Of a DNA stretch of 64,000 nt, positions 24,369 through 33,109 are shown one piece after another. The notes beneath the pieces are model-generated. The model saw nothing but the letters and a program-made list of their open reading frames with translations. It did not search any database and was not told the origin of the DNA. Numbering within the stretch: position 1 is the first letter of the stretch; every line of letters starts with the position of its first letter. The stretch lies in NCBI GenBank assembly GCA_964543295.1, contig CAZIXA010000008.1, positions 1 through 64,000 on the forward strand, read 5' to 3'. Both the position numbers and the translations under genes were made by a program. This DNA is from AE-B3B sp964543295 (GTDB lineage Bacteria; Aerophobota; Aerophobia; Aerophobales; AE-B3A).

Positions 24369-25316
24369 ATGAAATTACTGACAGGTAAAATTATTCCTAT
24401 TCTGATACTCGTATTGGTTCTTTCTTGCCTCTCAGCTTATGCCAATGTTCAAATCATGAGCTACAACGTCAAAGATTTCTGGCTGAGGTTTGATGGAGAA
24501 TCTGGCAGCATGACAGATGAAGGCGCTGCATTAAACGAAAGAGATCTTGAAAGGCTCGAGGTCATCGCTGGTGTTATTAATGAAAGGAAACCGGATGTTA
24601 TCGGAATATTGGAATGTGCAAGCCTGGCTGAGCTGATATTCTTCAATGAGCGATTTTTAAAGGGGGAATACAGATGTTGGAGTTTTCGAGCTTACGACTC
24701 AAGAACTTTTGGGATTCCGCTTGGACTCATGGTAAAAAAGGATGTGCAAGTTAAATCAGTCGATCTCGTTGAGCCCAGATCCTTTAGTTCTAGAGGAATT
24801 ATAATTGCGGATATTGTAAAAGGTGATTACGAATTTACGCTATTCCTCGTTCATCTCAAATCCAAAATAGAACAAAAGTTAGGTGAATCAGCTCTTAAAA
24901 GAGATAGACAAGGAAATCGTCTTCGTGAAATAATAAAGGGAAAACTGGAAGAGAATCCTAATGCCAACATTATCATCTGTGGTGATTTCAATGATTCTCG
25001 TGGTCGGGATGATCAAGAAAAGGCTGCGGATGTGGAGGACTTAATAGGCAAAGTGGTGAAACCAATTATGCTAGGAGACAGGACACAAGTAGCAATTTAC
25101 AGTTCCACCTTAGAGCATAAGGATCAAGACATAAATGGCCAATTATGGACGGAAAAAAGTAAGGGACATGCTCCAATTCAATTTGATTATTTCTTTCTCA
25201 CGCAAGGTGCGAATGATGAATTCGTTAATCTAGATCATGTTTATCCAGAAGAATTTCAAAATATACTTAGGGCGTCTGACCATATTCCCATTGTTTTGGA
25301 TCTTCGGGATGAATAA
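24369..25316 (+). CDS. secreted endonuclease/exonuclease/phosphatase family protein
   Basis: 315 residues with a clear signal peptide (about 1-26, ending SAYA). The DNase-I/exonuclease-III-like fold motifs are in order: SYNVKDF (Asn), IGILECAS (catalytic Glu), LVHLKSK, ICGDFNDSRG (Asp/Asn) and SDHIPIVLDL (final Asp-His). All metal and catalytic residues appear present. Acting outside the cytoplasm, it may degrade extracellular DNA or hydrolyse phosphoesters. A strong TATAGGAG site precedes the ATG. Confidence 0.85.
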   Translation: MKLLTGKIIPILILVLVLSCLSAYANVQIMSYNVKDFWLRFDGESGSMTDEGAALNERDLERLEVIAGVINERKPDVIGILECASLAELIFFNERFLKGEYRCWSFRAYDSRTFGIPLGLMVKKDVQVKSVDLVEPRSFSSRGIIIADIVKGDYEFTLFLVHLKSKIEQKLGESALKRDRQGNRLREIIKGKLEENPNANIIICGDFNDSRGRDDQEKAADVEDLIGKVVKPIMLGDRTQVAIYSSTLEHKDQDINGQLWTEKSKGHAPIQFDYFFLTQGANDEFVNLDHVYPEEFQNILRASDHIPIVLDLRDE

Positions 25317-25504
25317 CCGAAGAGGAAAATGAGGCAAAGGAACTAATTCTTCCAAAAACGCAAGGAACTAGCTGCCTTGCCGAAAATGTCACGATGTTCG
25401 AACAGAGAAATATGCTAACGGAAATTATGGGAAAGTATGTTGAGTCGTAGAAGCGATGACAAATAAAAGGCAATGAGCTTAATCAGGTCAATAATCGCAA
25501 GCTA

Positions 25505-26068
25505 TTGAAACTCCGGCTATATAGAATTTCCACAAGAGAGGTCCAGGCTGTGATAAATCCCGCCGAAGACATAGTGAATCTTTGGTTGCAAGAGTGCCAC
25601 AATCACTTTACGATGACCAACATAGTAATAAGAAAGAAACCGAGAATTATCAATGGGAAGAAGATCCATGGAGGTCGAGGGAAGGAAGTCGACATTGTTT
25701 CGACGGATGGGAGCAAATTCTTTTGGGTAGAGGTTGGAGTTTCGGCTCGGCCATATTCTCCTCTCAAGGCTGTGAGAGTGGATAAGTGCGTTTCAGACGC
25801 AAAAGAAAAGTTCACTGAAGAAAAAGAGATGGGTCTTAAGGAACGGTTCAACAAAAGGGATTTTAAAAAGTGGTATGTATACTCTCCAAAACTGTTTTCG
25901 AAGTCTACGGATGAGGAACAGCTCTATCGGTCTCGTCTCAAACAATCAGGAATCAATCCGATAAGCTTCACGGATGTCCTGTCGGAACTTCGAGAAAAAT
26001 TGAACTACATGGGTTATGATGCGACACGAAACTATTTGTTTCTCTTGAAAGAGTTTCGATATTTCTAG
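25505..26068 (+). CDS. possible nuclease-like protein, unrecognised
   Basis: 187 residues from a TTG with no good ribosome site. GKEVDIVSTDGSKFFWVEVGVS at about 59-80 has the D...E-x-x layout of PD-(D/E)XK enzymes (Asp63, Glu76), but the expected Lys at position 78 is Gly, so it may be inactive or not a nuclease. The C-terminal half is basic. It lies between the secreted DNase-like gene and the restriction-modification gene, which is on the other strand. Confidence 0.5.
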   Translation: MKLRLYRISTREVQAVINPAEDIVNLWLQECHNHFTMTNIVIRKKPRIINGKKIHGGRGKEVDIVSTDGSKFFWVEVGVSARPYSPLKAVRVDKCVSDAKEKFTEEKEMGLKERFNKRDFKKWYVYSPKLFSKSTDEEQLYRSRLKQSGINPISFTDVLSELREKLNYMGYDATRNYLFLLKEFRYF

Positions 26069-26280
26069 ACTGGTCCCAGTCCTCGCTAAATAATTGATAT
26101 ATTATTCTGTTAGAACATAAAATTTGTTTCACTATGTTTAGATCCTTTCTTTTGCCTTACCAACAAATGGTTCCTTCATTCTGTATATCTCCAAAATGCA
26201 AAGGTTTCATGCAATCTTTTGCCGCTGAAAGAAGTCGCTTGAAGAACAATTTAGGTAGAATGTTAGGACCACAAGTTGTT

Positions 26281-29200
26281 CTAACCGTTGCTGCTCAATG
26301 AGGCAACAGCAGGGGTAATTCCGGACCTGCGGTAGACCTCATCAATCTTTTCTTGAAGTTCAATCGTGAGCTGAATCGCTTTTTCCACCTTCATATAATG
26401 GTCAATCTCATCCAGACAAAGCTTCCGGCCTCTTCTATCCTTCAGGTATTTCTCCATTACCTGATAAGCTCCGATTCGGTATTCCCACACTTCTTTCGAG
26501 ATACCCTCAAAACACTGACCTTTGTTGATATAGACTCTTTGGCTCCCTTCATCATATTGCACCTTTTCCATTTTATTGGAGCCACTTACTGGGTAGCCAA
26601 TCTCGGTTTGGGAAAGAGAAAAGTGTTTAAATAAATGAAGTTCAACAAGCTCTTTACCAAGATTGCTCAAAGTCCTGAAAACTTCATAATCTTTCGGTAA
26701 GGGAATCCTAGGAAAGTCTATTTTGAGGAATTCCTGGTAACGCTTTCGGTAGGTGGAGGAGTAAAGCACGGCATAGATGTAATAAAAAATCTTTTCTGGA
26801 GCCGGTTCCATTTCATGAGATTCTTTTACCGCCTGCAAGAATTTATCGGTGAAATTTGGAATTTTCGGTTCTCCAGACAATTCCTGGGAAAGAGCCAGAT
26901 CTTCACGTCCATGCTGGTAAAGGTAAAGAGGGAAGCAGTAACAATTATCCCTTGAGGAGATAAGAGTTTTGTCTGTTATGTGGGAGGTAACCAGAATGTG
27001 CCGCCAAATAGGATCTCTTAGCCTCTTCGTAAGATTTATTGCTAAATTACTCCTTTCTATCATATGTCTCATCAGTTTAAACCTATCTCTTTCAACAAGT
27101 GCCCAATGATAACAGATGTATCGCCAATCAAAGGGCCTGTAGTCATAGAGATAGATTAAATCCTCCCATTTTTTACCTTTGACTTTTTCCCGTATCTTCG
27201 AAACCATCCAATCCTTGGTGTCCTTCAATTTCAAGTCCATCTTGATTAAATCACTCGTCAGTGACCCTGTGAATACCTTCATTCTTTGTACTATCTCATC
27301 GCTTGTAAATCCTACTACAAGATGATCTCGTGCGGTGGTTACACCGAAAGACCACTGTCTGAAGATCTCCGTTATCTTCCAGAATTTCTCATACTCCTCT
27401 TGCAGAGCAAAATCTTTAGGAACAAAGAAGTAGTAAGGAGCGACAGGCTTAAGTTCTTGCCACTTAGTTGTCTCGGTGTCGTTTTCCGAGAGGTATCCGT
27501 ATTTTTTACTTCTCAGACCCCAAAGGTCCGCATAGTAGACTTTCTTTTCTTTCTCTGGTCTCTCAAGTTTTACATAGAGGGCAATAGTAACCCCCTGCTG
27601 GATGTCAAATACATTCTCGTCTTTGCCGCCTTCGGGGGTCAGCTCACTTATTCTTGAGGAACCATGCAGATTTAAAAGATAAATCTCATTAAAGGTCTCT
27701 AAAAGTTTACTCCGCATCCCCCGATGAATTACCCCTGAAAGATAGGAGTTATTGGTGATAAACCCCAAGATTCCTTTACCAGCTTGCTCTATTTTCCATT
27801 GACCAAAGCGGATAAACTTTATGTAATCATCAGAAAGAGGCTGGATATTTCGCTCCTTCCTCACGTCTTCCTTGTAAGTATCCATCAAGTCTTCAATGAA
27901 ATCCGACTTGTTTTCTGAGCTCACTGAATAAGGAGGATTGCCCAAAACAACCAAAATGGGAATTTCTTCCTTTATTTTTTTAGCTTCACGCCCTTCTTTT
28001 GTAAGGTCAATGAGGAAACTTATCTGTCTGGGTTCTTTCATCTCCAGAGTATTGGTGAGGTAAAACTTGAATCGTTCACCTTCCTTGAACCTATAACCCA
28101 TCTCTTCCAAGACCATCGATACCTTGAAATGACCTACTGTATAGGGAGCCATAAGGATTTCAAAAGCATGAAAATGGGGCAAGATATGCTCTTCTATATA
28201 AGATTTAACAAGTCCTCCTTTATTTCTTTCTTCTAGCTCCCCCTGCACTTGCTTGATTGCCTGGACGAGAAAGGTCAAAGTGCCTGCTGCCGGATCAAGA
28301 AGGGTTACATCTCTGGTGGCAAGTCCTTCGACCTTTGAAAATTTTTGCTTTAAGAGTTTGTGAATTGACCTCGTGATATAGGAAACCACTGGCAGAGGGG
28401 TATAATAAACTCCTAATCTTTGTCTTTCTTGAGGATTATAAGTAGCAAGGAAGGTTTCGTAAAAGTGAATTACCGGGTCCTCATCCCACCGAGTCGTCTT
28501 GAACTCCTTAAGAATTGAGGAAATATCGGCCTTCTCAAGCACTTGACTTATGTCATCAACAATCCAGGATAAGGATTCTGGGAAATGTGGTCCAACAAAG
28601 GAATAAAAAATTTCCTTGAGTAAGGGTAAACTCTGAGGGATGGATTCCCAGGCAACTTCCCTTTTGAAGCCATTTTCAACCCTCATTCTGGCGGCAAAAA
28701 GTCCATAGCTCATAGTCTGGGCGTAAAGGTCTGCGAATCGCTCTTCACTCAAGGTCTCTATAAGTTCTTCTTGAAAGGCTTTGTAAAATCTCGTCACCTC
28801 TTCATTCTTACCTGAAAGCTCTTCCTGTAAAATATGTTCAAGAAATCGGGTTCTCTTGGCCAGTTCAATGGAAAGGTCAGAGGAGGTCTTTATCTCAGGT
28901 GCAGAAAAAGAGAAGAATTTTTCAAGAAGCTGGAAGAATAGATCTAACTTCTCAGGAAGGGGAGGATGCTTCAATCTCTGCAAAGTAAATTGCCGACCCA
29001 CCTCCACCTGATCAATCAGACTGCCTTTCCGGTATAACCTGAACTCCAAGAAATTGGTCAAAATGAGGTTAGGAAGTGAGCCCAGATACCTCCTGAGCTG
29101 CTCGGAGCCTTCAACTTCTCTGAGGCTGGCATCAGGTGGTTTTGCTTCAATGTATCCAACGATTTCGCCATTTTTACCGATGCGAAAGTCAGGGATTCCT

Positions 29201-29397
29201 ACTTCTGTTCTTCTAGGTAAAACAATAACGTTTGCCCTTGCTTGTATTTGAAAAAATCGGGAAAGTTCTTCAATGAATCCCTTAAGTGCAGGATAGAAGC
29301 TTTCTTCCCTGAAATTGCCACCTGTATAAATCTCATGGATTTCCCTAATGTAGCTGCTAAGAGTTTTTTCGAATTTGTCTCTTTGCCTTTTCTTCAT
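26281..29397 (-). CDS. single-polypeptide restriction-modification enzyme (type IIG / ISP-like)
   Basis: 1038 residues. Residues 60-90 hold a PD-(D/E)XK nuclease core (Asp70, Glu84, Lys86 in IPDF...GYIEAK). After a helical linker comes an N6-adenine methyltransferase domain with motif I LLDPAAGT (368-373) and motif IV GNPPY (487-490). About 500 further residues form the target-recognition region and tail. No separate helicase motifs are obvious, which favours type IIG over the translocating type ISP enzymes (usually about 1500 residues). It runs opposite to the flanking genes and is bordered by the folded RNA and an XRE regulator. It would both methylate and cut one asymmetric site. Confidence 0.88.
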   Translation of the reverse strand: MKKRQRDKFEKTLSSYIREIHEIYTGGNFREESFYPALKGFIEELSRFFQIQARANVIVLPRRTEVGIPDFRIGKNGEIVGYIEAKPPDASLREVEGSEQLRRYLGSLPNLILTNFLEFRLYRKGSLIDQVEVGRQFTLQRLKHPPLPEKLDLFFQLLEKFFSFSAPEIKTSSDLSIELAKRTRFLEHILQEELSGKNEEVTRFYKAFQEELIETLSEERFADLYAQTMSYGLFAARMRVENGFKREVAWESIPQSLPLLKEIFYSFVGPHFPESLSWIVDDISQVLEKADISSILKEFKTTRWDEDPVIHFYETFLATYNPQERQRLGVYYTPLPVVSYITRSIHKLLKQKFSKVEGLATRDVTLLDPAAGTLTFLVQAIKQVQGELEERNKGGLVKSYIEEHILPHFHAFEILMAPYTVGHFKVSMVLEEMGYRFKEGERFKFYLTNTLEMKEPRQISFLIDLTKEGREAKKIKEEIPILVVLGNPPYSVSSENKSDFIEDLMDTYKEDVRKERNIQPLSDDYIKFIRFGQWKIEQAGKGILGFITNNSYLSGVIHRGMRSKLLETFNEIYLLNLHGSSRISELTPEGGKDENVFDIQQGVTIALYVKLERPEKEKKVYYADLWGLRSKKYGYLSENDTETTKWQELKPVAPYYFFVPKDFALQEEYEKFWKITEIFRQWSFGVTTARDHLVVGFTSDEIVQRMKVFTGSLTSDLIKMDLKLKDTKDWMVSKIREKVKGKKWEDLIYLYDYRPFDWRYICYHWALVERDRFKLMRHMIERSNLAINLTKRLRDPIWRHILVTSHITDKTLISSRDNCYCFPLYLYQHGREDLALSQELSGEPKIPNFTDKFLQAVKESHEMEPAPEKIFYYIYAVLYSSTYRKRYQEFLKIDFPRIPLPKDYEVFRTLSNLGKELVELHLFKHFSLSQTEIGYPVSGSNKMEKVQYDEGSQRVYINKGQCFEGISKEVWEYRIGAYQVMEKYLKDRRGRKLCLDEIDHYMKVEKAIQLTIELQEKIDEVYRRSGITPAVASLSSNG

Positions 29398-29760
29398 TTT
29401 CTCAACAAGCCTTTATTGAGAAAATCACTTCAATGGAATGTAAGTACTATCATCTATACTTCTCATAAAAGTCCTTTATGTGATATAGATGTTTCCATCA
29501 CGAACGATGCTTCTCTAAACGATCCATATAACCGTTCTTTTTCCAGAGATACAGACCGAGACAGCACAATCCTATCAGTGCCAAATGATTCTGTCAAGCT
29601 GAAAATAAGCACAAAGGCTTTATTTGGAGTAATTTTAGCAAGGATGATATTTTTGAAATTGAGAGAAGAGAACAAAAAGTTAAATAGAGTGTATTATAGT
29701 AGCAGATAAGGTAGTCTGTTCTGGCGAGCATGCGAACGTAAAAAGAACAAAAGAACATAA
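29398..29760. other. upstream region of the restriction gene, no gene supported
   Basis: A plus-strand frame stays open to 29709 but overlaps the start of the restriction gene, lacks a family match and has no ribosome site; it is not called. The minus-strand promoter of the restriction gene should lie here. Confidence 0.4.
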
Positions 29761-29766
29761 CAACTC

Positions 29767-29795
29767 TTGACAAAGATGTAATGTACAGTAAGATA
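29767..29795 (+). promoter_or_regulatory. promoter of the folded RNA
   Basis: A perfect TTGACA (29767-29772) is followed after 17 bp by AAGATA (29790-29795), or after 18 bp by AGATAT. It points at the structured region starting near 29876, and no protein gene follows on this strand for 750 bases. Confidence 0.5.
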
Positions 29796-29801
29796 TAAGT
29801 G

Positions 29802-30010
29802 GTTGTGCAAGTGCTCTGAGAGACCAGAAATATAAGATCTTTCATGTCTCTGTTAAAGTGGTTGTTCTTTTCCTTAAAGAGAGCTTTGCTCTCTAACCCG
29901 CTAGTAAGGAAGAGACTGCATCTATCGCCGTGCTTCGGTACGGCGAGGGGGTGGCAGTCTTGACCGGTTTTCCTAGCGGGTTACCGGAAGAGATATGTGC
30001 CCCCTTTTTT
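29802..30010 (+). ncRNA. stand-alone highly structured RNA of unknown class
   Basis: A nested fold is directly visible. A small hairpin AGAGAGC-TTT-GCTCTCT lies at 29878-29894; the outer stem is AACCCGCTAG (29895-29904) with CTAGCGGGTT (29973-29982); the inner stem is AGACTGC (29913-29919) with GCAGTCT (29954-29960); an apical 8-bp stem closed by a UUCG tetraloop spans 29926-29945. Alternative pairings exist: CCGGT with ACCGG at 29964-29987, and AGGGGG (29946-29951) with CCCCCT ending in a T6 run at 30010, which would act as a terminator. A consensus -35 box lies upstream. Base content is much more GC-rich than the surroundings. It does not fit SRP, 6S, tmRNA, RNase P or any riboswitch I recognise. 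The 5' end is approximate. Confidence 0.7.
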
Positions 30011-30122
30011 ATTGGGATGATAGACAAGTTTTGATTAATGTTAAAGTGGGAAGTGGTTAAATCTTTTTATTGGTTTTAATATAAAGAATTGTTGCTAGGC
30101 CGGAATGAGGATTATCTTGACC

Positions 30123-30449
30123 CTATTCTTCTAGCAGAGCTTTAAGAACTTTTAAGACAAGCTTAAGAGCTTTTGCATTTTTATTGCGCAGAAGATTTGT
30201 TATCTCTTCTCTTAAGCCAACTTCGGTAGAAGGCCTTTCTGGGAAAGAAAAGAGTTCAGCAATACTCACATTTAGCCCCTTAGCAATTTTTTCAATACTT
30301 TGGAGTGAGAGATTTCTTTCTCCTCGTTCTACAGCGCCAATATACGTGTAATGAAGGTTAGCCTTGGCAGCCAATTTTTCTTGTGACAGACCTTGCATCT
30401 TTCTCAATTCTTTTATTCTATTTCCCAATTTAACCAGTATCTGACTCAT
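30123..30449 (-). CDS. XRE family helix-turn-helix regulator
   Basis: 108 residues. Residues about 8-65 form a Cro/CI-type HTH (IKELRKMQGLSQEKLAAKANLHYTYIGAVERGERNLSLQSIEKIAKGL), followed by a short helical tail. It resembles the small XRE regulators and controller proteins found beside restriction-modification genes. It is transcribed toward the restriction gene, with the folded RNA between them on the other strand. A GGTGAG stretch serves as its ribosome site. Direct repeats and a promoter lie just upstream, so it may control itself. Confidence 0.85.
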   Translation of the reverse strand: MSQILVKLGNRIKELRKMQGLSQEKLAAKANLHYTYIGAVERGERNLSLQSIEKIAKGLNVSIAELFSFPERPSTEVGLREEITNLLRNKNAKALKLVLKVLKALLEE

Positions 30450-30499
30450 AACTCACCTTTTTTGTTTATTCTAGGAGAGAAAGGAACAGATAGCTACAG

Positions 30500-30548
30500 A
30501 CGATAAATAGTATTTTTGCTTGACAAGAAATACGATAAGTAGTAATAT
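30500..30548 (+). promoter_or_regulatory. promoter with direct repeats near the XRE gene
   Basis: Two near-identical 11-mers, ACGATAAATAG (30500-30510) and ACGATAAGTAG (30532-30542), flank TTGACA (30520-30525); TAATAT follows after 17 bp (30543-30548). The repeats could be XRE operators controlling the plus-strand transcript toward the receiver gene. Confidence 0.45.
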
Positions 30549-30756
30549 AATTGAGGTAATTAACAAAGAGAAATACAAGTTCTTCGATTCTCAAGTTGTT
30601 CGTATTCCTTTTTCTTCAAAGTTTACCGTAGGAGGCAAACAAGGACGAGATATGAAACTATAGTTGTCTTAACAGTTGGAAAGGTGATTAGTATATTTGT
30701 GGGCTATTTGTTAAAAGCAATTATTGCTCCTTTATCAAGACCTGGAAGCTAATAAA

Positions 30757-31149
30757 ATGGGCAAAAAGATAAAAAGTGATCAAAAAAATATCTTGGTAGT
30801 TGATGACGATATGAGTGCACGAACTGTATTTTCAAGCGCCTCAAAAAAAGAGAGCTATCGAGTGACTGCGGTAAAAAATGGCTATGAGGCGATAAAGGCT
30901 ATAGATGAAGAAAGTTTTGATCTTGCCGTGATAGATCTTAGAATGCCAGGGCTGGATGGAATTGAAGTTTTAGAGAAGATAAAGAATAAAAGGCCTCAAA
31001 CCCGAGTCATTATTTATACGGGATATGGTTCGATAACGACCGCAGTAGAGGCCATGAGGAAAGGAGCCGTCGACGATCTTATTAAGCCATTTTCTCCCGA
31101 CCAGCCCAAGGCAGGCATTAAAAAAGCATTAGAGAACTACGGAGACTAA
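30757..31149 (+). CDS. single-domain response regulator
   Basis: 130 residues from the ATG preceded by CTGGAAGC (an upstream in-frame TTG is less likely). It is a receiver domain only: acidic DDD at about 16-18, phospho-acceptor Asp60 in VIDLRMPG, Thr in VIIYTGYG and Lys in LIKPF. There is no output domain. It has no kinase partner nearby; the hybrid-free kinase at 10.5 kb is 20 kb away. It stands at the head of the polysaccharide locus and may regulate it by protein contact. Confidence 0.85.
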   Translation: MGKKIKSDQKNILVVDDDMSARTVFSSASKKESYRVTAVKNGYEAIKAIDEESFDLAVIDLRMPGLDGIEVLEKIKNKRPQTRVIIYTGYGSITTAVEAMRKGAVDDLIKPFSPDQPKAGIKKALENYGD

Positions 31150-31235
31150 TGAAAGTCGCACAATATTTTCCTTCCCCCACTCTTAAAGATACAGCAGAAA
31201 AATCAAAACTGAAAGTGAGGTGAAGAATACCCAAA

Positions 31236-31352
31236 GTGAAAAAAGAATTTCCCGAGGTACAAGAATCACAAAAAAGAGGTGAACTTGCAGCATGGTGGGT
31301 TTTCCCCACTTTAAGTGATGCCTACTTCATAGTACGAGGTGTACTACAATGA
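31236..31352 (+). CDS. possible 38-residue coupled small protein
   Basis: A GTG-initiated frame with an aromatic, moderately hydrophobic C-terminal half (ELAAWWVFPTLSDAYFIV) ends in ATGA overlapping the start of the next gene, the arrangement of translational coupling. The ribosome site is poor and no family is known. It may equally be chance. Confidence 0.3.
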   Translation: MKKEFPEVQESQKRGELAAWWVFPTLSDAYFIVRGVLQ

Positions 31353-32110
31353 GAGCTAATTGTGTTTTGAGAGTAGTGTTAGTGTTTGTACTGTCGGTGA
31401 TCTTTACCCTATTGCCATTTACCCTGGCACACGCTTATATCGAAGGCTGTCTGGCCAAAGGAGTAACATCCACTGGATCCGACGCTACCACCAGTAGAGG
31501 CTCTGGTGGTCACTCTGAGGCGGGTGGTACCATAGCCACTCACGACGCCTATGCAGAATACAGCGAGGAGAGCTATTTTGCAGGGTTTGGCATCAATACC
31601 AACAATACCGCACAAGGAATATTCGCTGGAACCGGAATCGGCAAAAGAGGCAGCTCTCTAGAACTTGTCGTAACCATGGCTGACGTCTCTGAATTCAGTG
31701 ATTTTCTCTTCAGCGCCAAGTACCAATTTCTAGGTGAGACTCTCTCTCGTCCTGCCATGGCGGTGGGGGTCGATGCCATTAACGAAATCCCTGGACAAAT
31801 GCACTCAAGTCCCTACATAGTAGCTTCAAAATTTTTCCCCAAGGTAAAACTCCCGGTTATAGCTTCCTTAGGTTGGGGCTCAGGAAGGTTCAGAGATAAT
31901 TTCTTTGGAATCTTGGCCTTTGTCCTGTCGAGGCACTGGAATTTCATCGTCGAATACGATGGAGCCGGAGGTAATGTAGGAATATCTTTTGGGAGCGAGG
32001 TATCCTTGTGGAGACCCTTGCCGGTGGTGGTTATTCTCGGAGTCCAGAACGCTTTTGCCTCAGAGGAAGAGAGTGTCTTCAGCATAGGAGGAGGAATAAG
32101 ATTCCCTTAA
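31349..32110 (+). CDS. secreted beta-rich protein, possible outer-membrane or periplasmic
   Basis: 253 residues with a signal peptide (about 1-29, ending AHA), then a Gly/Ser/Thr-rich stretch and alternating strands (FAGFGINTNNTAQGIFAGTGIGKRG; NFIVEYDGAGGNVGISFGSEV). The last residue is proline after an aromatic strand (IGGGIRFP), not the usual terminal Phe. It looks like a small beta-barrel or YjbH/CapZ-like surface-polysaccharide accessory protein. It precedes the TolC-like/Wzc genes. Family assignment is uncertain. Confidence 0.65.
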   Translation: MRANCVLRVVLVFVLSVIFTLLPFTLAHAYIEGCLAKGVTSTGSDATTSRGSGGHSEAGGTIATHDAYAEYSEESYFAGFGINTNNTAQGIFAGTGIGKRGSSLELVVTMADVSEFSDFLFSAKYQFLGETLSRPAMAVGVDAINEIPGQMHSSPYIVASKFFPKVKLPVIASLGWGSGRFRDNFFGILAFVLSRHWNFIVEYDGAGGNVGISFGSEVSLWRPLPVVVILGVQNAFASEEESVFSIGGGIRFP

Positions 32111-32257
32111 GAAGGTAGTACCAAATTAATAATTGCTAGTTTTGACTTTCGGGGGTTCTTAAGTTGCGGCAGTTTCGCCCGATGATTTCTTTAGAGTTCC
32201 CCCTGATTATCTTGTAAAGCGGAGGGTAATAGGTAAGTCTTTCTAAAAAATGGTAGC

Positions 32258-32275
32258 CGCAGGCTTTAGCCTGCG
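32258..32275. repeat. REP-like palindrome in the 320-bp gap before the export genes
   Basis: CGCAGGCT-TT-AGCCTGCG is a perfect 18-bp palindrome. The GTAGCCGCAGGCTTTAGCCTG unit around it is a short palindromic repeat type that occurs dispersed in many bacterial genomes. The rest of 32111-32431 has no gene. Confidence 0.6.
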
Positions 32276-32339
32276 CTTGCAGACAATAGTTTCTTTTTCT
32301 TTACGCTACCTTACCTTGATGAATAAGTTCCGTAATCTG

Positions 32340-32380
32340 TCGAGATTGCCACGTTTGCCTTCAACAGAATCGCAATGACG
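32340..32380. repeat. second dispersed intergenic repeat type
   Basis: GAGATTGCCACG ... CGCAATGACG has the look of a common mobile intergenic palindrome (arms ATTGC and GCAAT) found in many environmental bacteria. Recognition is from memory of the family, not a search. Confidence 0.45.
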
Positions 32381-32431
32381 AAAAGAAAAGAATTTTAGAA
32401 AAACTAAACTGTTACAGTGGAGGAATACTAA

Positions 32432-33109
32432 ATGAAGAAAATTAAAAAGAGTTTCATTTTTGGCCTCACCCTGATTCTTCTTTCCCCTTCAATCGCTTTG
32501 GGACAAGCTAAATCGCAGCCACAGCCAGCGGATGTCCTTCAGCAAATCATCCAACTGGCAGTGGAGAATAATCCTATCCTGGAATCCCAGAGGAGTTTTA
32601 TTAACACCATTCAACAAATGCCCGAGCCAGGCGCAGGTTTCATCAATCTGAAGGAGCTACAGTCCCAGAGCCGCCGGGTAGGTGAGGGAGGAATGCAAGC
32701 TCCTCTTTTAAGTCTCAGCCAGGCGGTACAGGTAGAGACGTTCATACAGAGAAAGTTAGACCGGGAAAAAACTCTGGCTCAGGCCAAACAGACCTATGAG
32801 AATCTCAAACAGTCCCTAATATCCAATCTGATGGCCAAGATCACAGAAATGGCAAAGTTAAAGAACAAAAGGGGAAACTTAGAAGAGCTTAAATCCTTCC
32901 TTGAGACGAGACGGGATTCCTTAGAAAAACAGGTAAAGGCGGGGATAAAGGAACCAAGTGCTTTATTTGACCTCATGGAAAGAGTTATGCAAACCAGCCT
33001 TGAGATAAAAAATGCCGTCAGAGAACTGGAGATCCTGAAACTGGAAACAGCTATAAGCCTGGGTGGAGAAAAGTGGAAAGATCTTCTCGATTTATTGAAT
33101 AAGGTATGA
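32432..33109 (+). CDS. short TolC-like coiled-coil export protein, copy 1
   Basis: 225 residues with a signal peptide ending at about residue 24 (SIALGQ). The mature part starts LQQIIQLAVENNPILESQR, the opening helix of TolC/OEP-family outer-membrane factors, and then forms long coiled-coil helices. Only about half of a TolC protomer (normally about 430-490 residues) is present, and most of the beta-strand part is missing compared with its neighbour. Its ATGA stop overlaps the start of the second copy. Probable role: periplasmic/outer-membrane conduit component for polysaccharide export. Confidence 0.75.
   Translation: MKKIKKSFIFGLTLILLSPSIALGQAKSQPQPADVLQQIIQLAVENNPILESQRSFINTIQQMPEPGAGFINLKELQSQSRRVGEGGMQAPLLSLSQAVQVETFIQRKLDREKTLAQAKQTYENLKQSLISNLMAKITEMAKLKNKRGNLEELKSFLETRRDSLEKQVKAGIKEPSALFDLMERVMQTSLEIKNAVRELEILKLETAISLGGEKWKDLLDLLNKV

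Noticed and set aside
29242..29709. 155-residue plus-strand frame across the start of the restriction gene
   Set aside because: It overlaps the coding start of the minus-strand enzyme, has no ribosome site and no recognisable family; composition looks like chance.
29802..30010. 6S RNA, SRP RNA or a T-box leader
   Set aside because: The stems do not match the 6S central bubble, the SRP apical GGAA/AGCA loop or the T-box TGG motif, and no aminoacyl gene follows.
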